NCBI GenBank assembly: GCA_031285345.1
Contig: JAITWI010000007.1
Span: forward strand, 1 to 52,787
Direction: 5' to 3'
Origin: Alistipes sp.
Lineage (GTDB): Bacteria; Bacteroidota; Bacteroidia; Bacteroidales; Rikenellaceae
DNA length: 52,787 nt
In this document: piece after piece, positions 51,044-52,787 of the stretch
Layout of the letters: each line of letters starts with the position of its first letter
Numbering within the stretch: the stretch's first letter is position 1
The notes under the pieces: generated by a model
Told to the model about the DNA's origin: nothing
Databases searched by the model: none
The model's input: only the letters and a program-made list of their open reading frames with translations
Translations under genes and position numbers: made by a program

Positions 51044-51266
51044 CGAAAAGTTCAGTGAAGCCCCTTGCGGGTTTTGATGAACTTTTCAAACAGAGGAGAG
51101 GCGAATGAGCGAAGCGAGTTTGAACCGACGACAAGCCGAGCGCAATCGAGTTTACTCGAATTGCCGAGGCGCGAAGGAGGAAGGCGAACGAAGAGAGCCA
51201 ATCTCGTCTTCCGCTCGAAAAGTTCGGCTAAGCCCCTTGCGGGTTTTGATGAACTTTTCAAACAGA
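51028..51266 (+). repeat. 67-bp duplication carrying the tRNA-Gly 3' end and a hairpin
   Basis: 51028-51094 and 51200-51266 are near-identical. Each has the tRNA-Gly 3' end CTCGTCTTCCGCTC followed by a hairpin (GAAAAGTTCA at 51045-51054 with TGAACTTTTC at 51078-51087; copy two GAAAAGTTC at 51217-51225 with GAACTTTTC at 51251-51259). The second copy has no tRNA body. The rest of 51044-51323 holds the first 97-bp repeat (51120-51216) and no gene. Confidence 0.85.
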
Positions 51267-51323
51267 CGGGGCGCGAACGAACGAAGCGCAACAAAACGGC
51301 AACACACAAAGTAACAACATATT

Positions 51324-51396
51324 GCGGAAGTAGCTCAGTCGATAGAGCATCAGCCTTCCAAGCTGAGGGTCGCGAGTTTGAACCTCGTCTTCCGCT
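51324..51396 (+). tRNA. tRNA-Gly (anticodon TCC), with unusual A19 and T56
   Basis: 73-nt tRNA: acceptor GCGGAAG/CTTCCGC, D loop AGTCGATA (A at position 19), anticodon loop CTTCCAA, T loop TTTGAAC (T at position 56), discriminator T. Both members of the near-universal G19-C56 tertiary pair are changed together to A and U. The rest of the structure pairs well. Confidence 0.9.
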
Positions 51397-51586
51397 CCAA
51401 AGTAGCAACAAGGGTCAAGGGTTCAAACTCGCGACCCGCAATAAAAAAGGAAACGCGAGAACGGCCGCGCGCAGCGCGGGCTTGAACCTCGTCTTCCGCT
51501 CCAAAGTAACAACAAGGGTCAAGGGTTCAAACTCGCGACCCGCAATAAAACAAGGAAACGCGAGAACGGCCGCGCGCAGCGCGGGC
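51378..51586 (+). repeat. 104/105-bp tandem repeat after tRNA-Gly(TCC)
   Basis: Copies at 51378-51481 (starting inside the tRNA) and 51482-51586 differ at about two positions. Each carries TTGAACCTCGTCTTCCGCTC, and an inverted copy of the T arm (GGTTCAAACTCGCGACCC at 51420-51437 and 51524-51541; the tRNA arm is 51367-51384). A GC-rich palindromic CCGCGCGCAGCGCGG follows. No gene in 51397-51718. Confidence 0.85.
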
Positions 51587-51718
51587 TTGAACCGACGACA
51601 AGCCGAGAGCAATCGAGTTTACTCGAATTGCCGAGGCGCGAAGGAGGAAGGCGAACGAAGCGAGCCAACCTCGTCTTCCGCTCCGAACGAACACAACTAA
51701 TAATAAAAAAATACAGCT

Positions 51719-52787
51719 ATGGCAAAGGAAAAATTTGACAGGTCCAAACCGCACGTAAACATCGGTACCATCGGACACGTCGACCACGGTAAAACCACTC
51801 TGACGGCCGCTATCACGCAGACGTTGGCCAAGAAAGGCCTTTCGGAAATGCGCTCGTTCGACTCGATCGACAACGCACCCGAAGAGACGGAACGCGGTAT
51901 CACCATCAACACCTCGCACGTCGAGTACCAGACAGCCAACCGCCACTACGCGCACGTCGACTGCCCGGGTCACGCCGACTACGTTAAGAACATGGTTACC
52001 GGTGCCGCCCAGATGGACGGTGCGATCCTTGTGGTCGCCGCGACCGACGGTCCCATGCCCCAGACCAACGAGCACGTGCTGCTCGCCCGTCAGGTGAACG
52101 TACCGAAGATTGTCGTATTCCTCAACAAGTGCGACATGGTGGACGACCCCGAAATGCTCGACTTGGTTGAACTCGAAGTTCGCGACCTGCTCTCGAAATA
52201 CAACTTCGACGGCGACAACGCTCCCATCATCCGCGGTTCGGCTCTCGGTGGTCTGAACGGCGAACCCACCTGGGAAGACAAGATCATGGAGCTGATGGCT
52301 GCTGTCGACGAATATATTCCGATTCCTCCCCGTGAGAACGAAAAACCGTTCCTCATGCCGGTGGAAGACGTGTTCTCGATCACCGGTCGCGGTACCGTAG
52401 TAACGGGCCGTATCGAAACCGGTATCGTGAAAGTCGGCGACCCCGTCGAAATCATCGGTCTGGGTCAGAAGCCCATCACCTCGACTTGTACGGGTGTCGA
52501 AATGTTCCGCAAGCTGCTCGACTCGGGTGAAGCGGGCGACAACGTGGGTCTGTTGATGCGCGGTTTGGACAAGAAGGACGTTAAGCGCGGTATGGTCGTT
52601 GCCAAACCCGGTTCGATCACCCCGCACACCGAATTCGAAGCCGAGGTCTACATCCTCAAGAAAGAGGAAGGCGGCCGTCACACTCCGTTCCACAACAAGT
52701 ACCGTCCGCAGTTCTACCTCCGCACGCTCGACGTGACGGGTGAGGTCGAGCTCCCGGCAGGTGTGGACATGGTGATGCCGGGCGACA
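51719..52787 (+). CDS. tuf: Translation elongation factor Tu (3' end outside window)
   Basis: First 356 codons of EF-Tu, which delivers aminoacyl-tRNA to the ribosome as a GTP complex. '[20 protein letters not shown]' (P-loop), '[12 protein letters not shown]' (switch I), '[12 protein letters not shown]' (switch II), 'NKCDMVDD' (G4) and 'GSALGG' (G5) are present, then domain II ('[20 protein letters not shown]') and part of domain III ('[19 protein letters not shown]'). About 40 residues are missing at the right edge. tRNA-Thr-Tyr-Gly-tuf order recalls the E. coli thrU-tyrU-glyT-thrT-tufB operon. The leader is A-rich with no repeat of its own. Confidence 0.98.
   Translation, partial: MAKEKFDRSKPHVNIGTIGHVDHGKTTLTAAITQTLAKKGLSEMRSFDSIDNAPEETERGITINTSHVEYQTANRHYAHVDCPGHADYVKNMVTGAAQMDGAILVVAATDGPMPQTNEHVLLARQVNVPKIVVFLNKCDMVDDPEMLDLVELEVRDLLSKYNFDGDNAPIIRGSALGGLNGEPTWEDKIMELMAAVDEYIPIPPRENEKPFLMPVEDVFSITGRGTVVTGRIETGIVKVGDPVEIIGLGQKPITSTCTGVEMFRKLLDSGEAGDNVGLLMRGLDKKDVKRGMVVAKPGSITPHTEFEAEVYILKKEEGGRHTPFHNKYRPQFYLRTLDVTGEVELPAGVDMVMPGD

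Larger units (their letters stand above)
51120..51683 (+). repeat. 97-bp direct repeat, two copies flanking tRNA-Gly(TCC)
   Basis: 51120-51216 and 51587-51683 match except at about three positions. Each begins TTGAACCGACGACAAG, contains hairpin GCAATCGAGT/ACTCGAATTGC and ends in the tRNA-Gly 3' sequence CTCGTCTTCCGCTC. Confidence 0.85.

Overview
The window looks like chromosome of a moderately GC-rich member of the Bacteroidales, probably of the Rikenellaceae/Alistipes type (inference). Evidence: a SusC-type TonB-dependent receptor, lipoproteins with BACON, BIG2, FISUMP and BspA-type LRR domains, single-protein RibBA, FloA/NfeD, a serC-serA-DUF1015 cluster, and many copies of the Bacteroidetes promoter (TTTG, about 19-21 bp, TAnnTTTG) in front of genes. 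There is no phage, insertion sequence, rRNA operon or CRISPR array.

Layout. 1-4754 (minus): 5' part of a SusC receptor and a type II P-type ATPase. 4954-15712 (plus): FIVAR-repeat lipoprotein, radical SAM enzyme, threonine aldolase, ACT-domain protein, conserved hypothetical, RsmI, DUF389 membrane protein, LpxL-type acyltransferase, family 2 glycosyltransferase. 15928-18542 (minus): KAS III-like enzyme and a CoA-transferase. 18630-19421 (plus): DUF3298-type lipoprotein. 19656-22026 (minus): tRNA-Gln, MeaB and an outer-membrane protein overlapping it by 4 nt. 22179-25275 (minus): first regulator/lipoprotein module. 25496-28952 (plus): serC, serA, DUF1015. 29049-33484 (minus): second module. 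33606-36473 (plus): yicC, a gmk-nadD fusion, DUF3109; mtaB converges from the minus strand. 37791-43173 (plus): LptF/G permease, ribBA, fmt, trkH. 43216-45694 (minus): third module. 45760-49916 (plus): envelope cluster (SPOR protein, NfeD, degenerate LytM protein, FloA). 50191-52787 (plus): tRNA-Thr, -Tyr, -Gly(CCC), -Gly(TCC), then tuf, which runs off the window.

Most likely undescribed system: a small Crp/Fnr-like regulator sits directly upstream, on the same strand, of one or two secreted lipoproteins, and this happens three times in 24 kb. Two of the regulators are close paralogues, and the intergenic regions in front of their lipoprotein genes share three short ordered sequence boxes. 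This suggests paralogous, separately regulated cell-surface lipoprotein modules.

Second unusual region: the tRNA-tuf locus. tRNA-Gly(TCC) carries A19 and U56 in place of the near-universal G19-C56 pair. The spacers around it are built from repeats of tRNA-Gly 3' ends, inverted copies of its T arm and nested palindromes. Other points of note: the gmk-nadD fusion, a 25-bp perfect inverted repeat abutting the threonine aldolase start codon, a LytM domain without metal ligands between nfeD and floA, and low-complexity in-frame insertions in several conserved enzymes.
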